Shown: positions 62,462 to 64,000 of the stretch, in pieces | Layout: every line of letters begins with the position of its first letter | Position numbering within the stretch: position 1 is the first letter of the stretch | Source: UBA7672 sp041166025 | GTDB lineage: Bacteria > Pseudomonadota > Alphaproteobacteria > Caulobacterales > Hyphomonadaceae | DNA: 64,000 nt | Direction of reading: 5' to 3' | Assembly (NCBI GenBank): GCA_041166025.1 | Contig: JBEAMJ010000050.1 | Location: 7,421-71,420 of the forward strand | The notes under the pieces: model-generated | Database searches by the model: none | Told to the model about the DNA's origin: nothing | What the model saw: only the letters and a program-made list of their open reading frames with translations | Translations under genes and position numbers: made by a program

Positions 62462-63595
62462 TCAGGCTGCCGCGCGCGCTGATCTGCCATCCGCCAGCGG
62501 CGCCAGCAGATGCTGGCCCAGCCAGCGGACGACGGGGACGGAGACGCCGTCCCCGACGACTTTGAGACCGTTGGTTTCCGACGTCGGCAGGCGATAGGCG
62601 TCGTCGAGGCCCATCAGCCTTGCGGCCTCGCGCGCCGTGATCGCCCGCAGGCGCGCGCGGCCGTTCTCGGTGACCAGCAGCAATTGCTTCGACGAGCCGC
62701 CGGCTGGCGTACGCAAGCAGCCGGCCAGACCGTCATAGCGGACTTCGGCGCGCTGGATGCGCTGGCCGTTCTCGAGCCGGATCCGGCGAAAGACGGCGCC
62801 GGCTTTCCACGCAGGATCGCCAAGGGCCGCATCGATCCGCTGGCGATGCAGCGGCGCCATCTGGTCGATGAGCTTGCGTGTTGCGGCGTCGGAGCGCCAG
62901 GCCGCTTCGGGCGGGTTGCGGTCAAGCAGGGAAGCGAGATCGACATTGTGCCGGGTCGGCTGCGGAAGACGCCACCAGACCCAGGCAAGGTGCGTGGAGT
63001 CTGGCAGGCACTCGACGGCGCTGCGAAGACCTTTGGGATGGAACACCGGGTCCGGTCCATCGCTTTCGAGGTCGGCGGGGATACGGCCCTTGTGGGCGAC
63101 GATAAAGAGGCGCTGGCGCGACTGGGGCGAGAACAGCGCCGCATCGATCAGAAGGGCGCCGACACGATAGCCGGCATCCGCGAACTCGGAGACCAGCGCC
63201 GTGAAGTCGCGGCCATCGTGCGAGGACAGGAGGCCCGCGACATTCTCGATCAGGATGGTGGGCGGCGCGCGGGATTTCAGGCTCTGGATTACGTTCCAGA
63301 AGCCCCAGAAGGCGCCGGAGCGCGGCGCGTTGAGGCCGCGCCGGTTCCCGGCGAGCGAGAGGTCCTGACAGGGGAAGCTGGCCCAGGCTAGGTCGGCTGT
63401 CGGCAGGCTCGCTGAATTGAGATCCCAGACATCGCCCTGTTCAAGCGGCGCCTCCGGGAAGTTGGCGCGATAGACAGCACACTTCATCAGATCGAGGTCG
63501 TTGGCGAAGGCGCAGTCGAACTGGCCAGCCAAACCCACATGCGCCATGCCCCCGCCGGCGAAGAATTCGAGAAAGGTGGGGCGGGCCTTAGGCAT
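62462..63595 (-). CDS. dcm: DNA (cytosine-5) methyltransferase
   Basis: 377 aa from the ATG at 63595; an open frame upstream to 63838 lacks family sequence. C5-MTase motifs in order: I, FLEFFAGGGMAHVGL; IV, WASFPCQDLSLAG with the catalytic Cys; VI, ILIENVAGL; VIII, SRQRLFIVA; X, in the C-terminal GDGVSVPVVRWLGQHL. The variable region (about 225-325) sets the target sequence, which cannot be read. No restriction endonuclease gene is seen; vsr is near. Confidence 0.92.
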   Translation of the reverse strand: MPKARPTFLEFFAGGGMAHVGLAGQFDCAFANDLDLMKCAVYRANFPEAPLEQGDVWDLNSASLPTADLAWASFPCQDLSLAGNRRGLNAPRSGAFWGFWNVIQSLKSRAPPTILIENVAGLLSSHDGRDFTALVSEFADAGYRVGALLIDAALFSPQSRQRLFIVAHKGRIPADLESDGPDPVFHPKGLRSAVECLPDSTHLAWVWWRLPQPTRHNVDLASLLDRNPPEAAWRSDAATRKLIDQMAPLHRQRIDAALGDPAWKAGAVFRRIRLENGQRIQRAEVRYDGLAGCLRTPAGGSSKQLLLVTENGRARLRAITAREAARLMGLDDAYRLPTSETNGLKVVGDGVSVPVVRWLGQHLLAPLADGRSARAAA

Positions 63596-63884
63596 GAGAA
63601 GAAAATGCCCTGATTCGGCGGCGGGTAGCGATTCAGCGCGTGTTTCCCCCCGAAACTCGGCAGGCTTTGTTCTGGCCTGTTCACATTTCCCCTGGGGCGG
63701 GCGCTGCCCTGGGACGGGATCTCCTTGATCAGCTTGCGCCACGCGTGTCGGGAAGGTCGGCCGGGAAAATCTGGCGACCAGCATCTGCCAAGCCCGACTG
63801 GCTCGGCCGCGAGACAAGGCTTGGTGCAAGGCGGCCAAGAGTCTGCTAGCCTCGTTTCACTCTGGAGCAGGAGACGGACGACCC

Positions 63885-64000
63885 ATGGCCGACGACCTCA
63901 AGATCGCCCCCAAGCTCGAAGACTCCAGCCACGAAGAGCCCATGGGTCGGGCCAGTTTCACTGCCTTCACCAACGCGACGCCCGAGGATTGGCAGAAGAT
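63885..64000 (+). CDS. Start of a gene cut by the right edge, probably HD-domain protein
   Basis: 38 codons visible. A GGAGCAGGAGACGG stretch stands upstream of the ATG. MADDLKIAPKLEDSSHEEPMGRASFTAFTNATPEDWQKI resembles the opening (MxRASFTxM-xGTxEDW) of HD-domain phosphohydrolases. Too little sequence for certainty. Confidence 0.45.
   Translation, partial: MADDLKIAPKLEDSSHEEPMGRASFTAFTNATPEDWQK

Noticed and set aside
62462..63838. 458-aa version of the cytosine methyltransferase starting at 63838
   Set aside because: Residues before MPKARPTFLEFF do not resemble the family and contain low-complexity Arg/Gln stretches; the ATG at 63595 fits the family start.
1..64000. tRNA and rRNA genes or a tRNA-associated attachment site
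   Set aside because: No cloverleaf-type segment or rRNA sequence was recognised by eye; a tRNAscan-SE run would be needed to exclude them fully.

Overview
The window looks like chromosome of a high-GC alphaproteobacterium close to Caulobacterales, probably a Hyphomonadaceae-type organism. The grounds are a PodJ-type polar scaffold (45797-49294), a perfect TTAA-N7-TTAA CtrA box upstream of it, GANTC sites in the same promoter, the TauE/SafE-TIGR02186 gene pair, and the TPR-BamB-Der gene order. This is inference from gene content; no 16S rRNA or tRNA gene was seen.

Layout. 1-7751 (minus): a type II secretion operon in the order D-K-G-E-F-I-J-L, most genes overlapping by 1-35 bases or separated by a few; the last gene (gspL) runs off the left edge. 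7849-8708 (minus, same direction and directly upstream of gspD): two small Sec-signal proteins, one with YD (RHS-type) repeats. 9000-13687 (plus, divergent): a 1457-residue secreted RHS/YD-repeat protein with a variable C-terminal domain that I read as a putative ADP-ribosyltransferase-like toxin, followed at once by a small gene that looks like its immunity partner.

13690-21620: an accessory island. It has a 51-bp tandem repeat, a complete 1236-bp IS3-family (IS407-type) element whose flanks do not match, an IS256-type transposase remnant cut off by that element, then remains of a conjugative or mobilizable element: ssb, a DUF6876 gene, a frameshifted small gene, a 55-aa ORF, a DUF3363-type relaxase and an AlpA/MerR-like helix-turn-helix protein. 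Several gene-poor stretches here hold strong inverted repeats.

21622-64000: mostly ordinary core genome. It includes two tandem paralogous lipoproteins, an ArsC-like protein, NnrU, PanB, TPR-BamB-Der, an ABC-2 exporter, a FemAB-like protein, a PLP decarboxylase, CysK, RadA-CvpA-PurF, Alr-MlaE-MlaF, DnaB, TauE/SafE-TIGR02186, PodJ, a MerR regulator with a beta-oxidation operon (acyl-CoA dehydrogenase, thiolase, a 69-aa membrane protein, FadJ), an S9 peptidase, an OmpA lipoprotein, and a Vsr/DNA-cytosine-methyltransferase cluster at the right end.

How the parts may work together. The most notable unit is 1-13687, where a type II secretion operon appears to begin with two Sec-exported small proteins, and the largest secreted protein of the window, an RHS toxin-like protein, is read from the other side of the same 291-bp promoter region. 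The simplest hypothesis is that the YD-repeat proteins are made together with, and perhaps exported by, this type II system. All functional statements come from motifs and general family knowledge; no database search was run.
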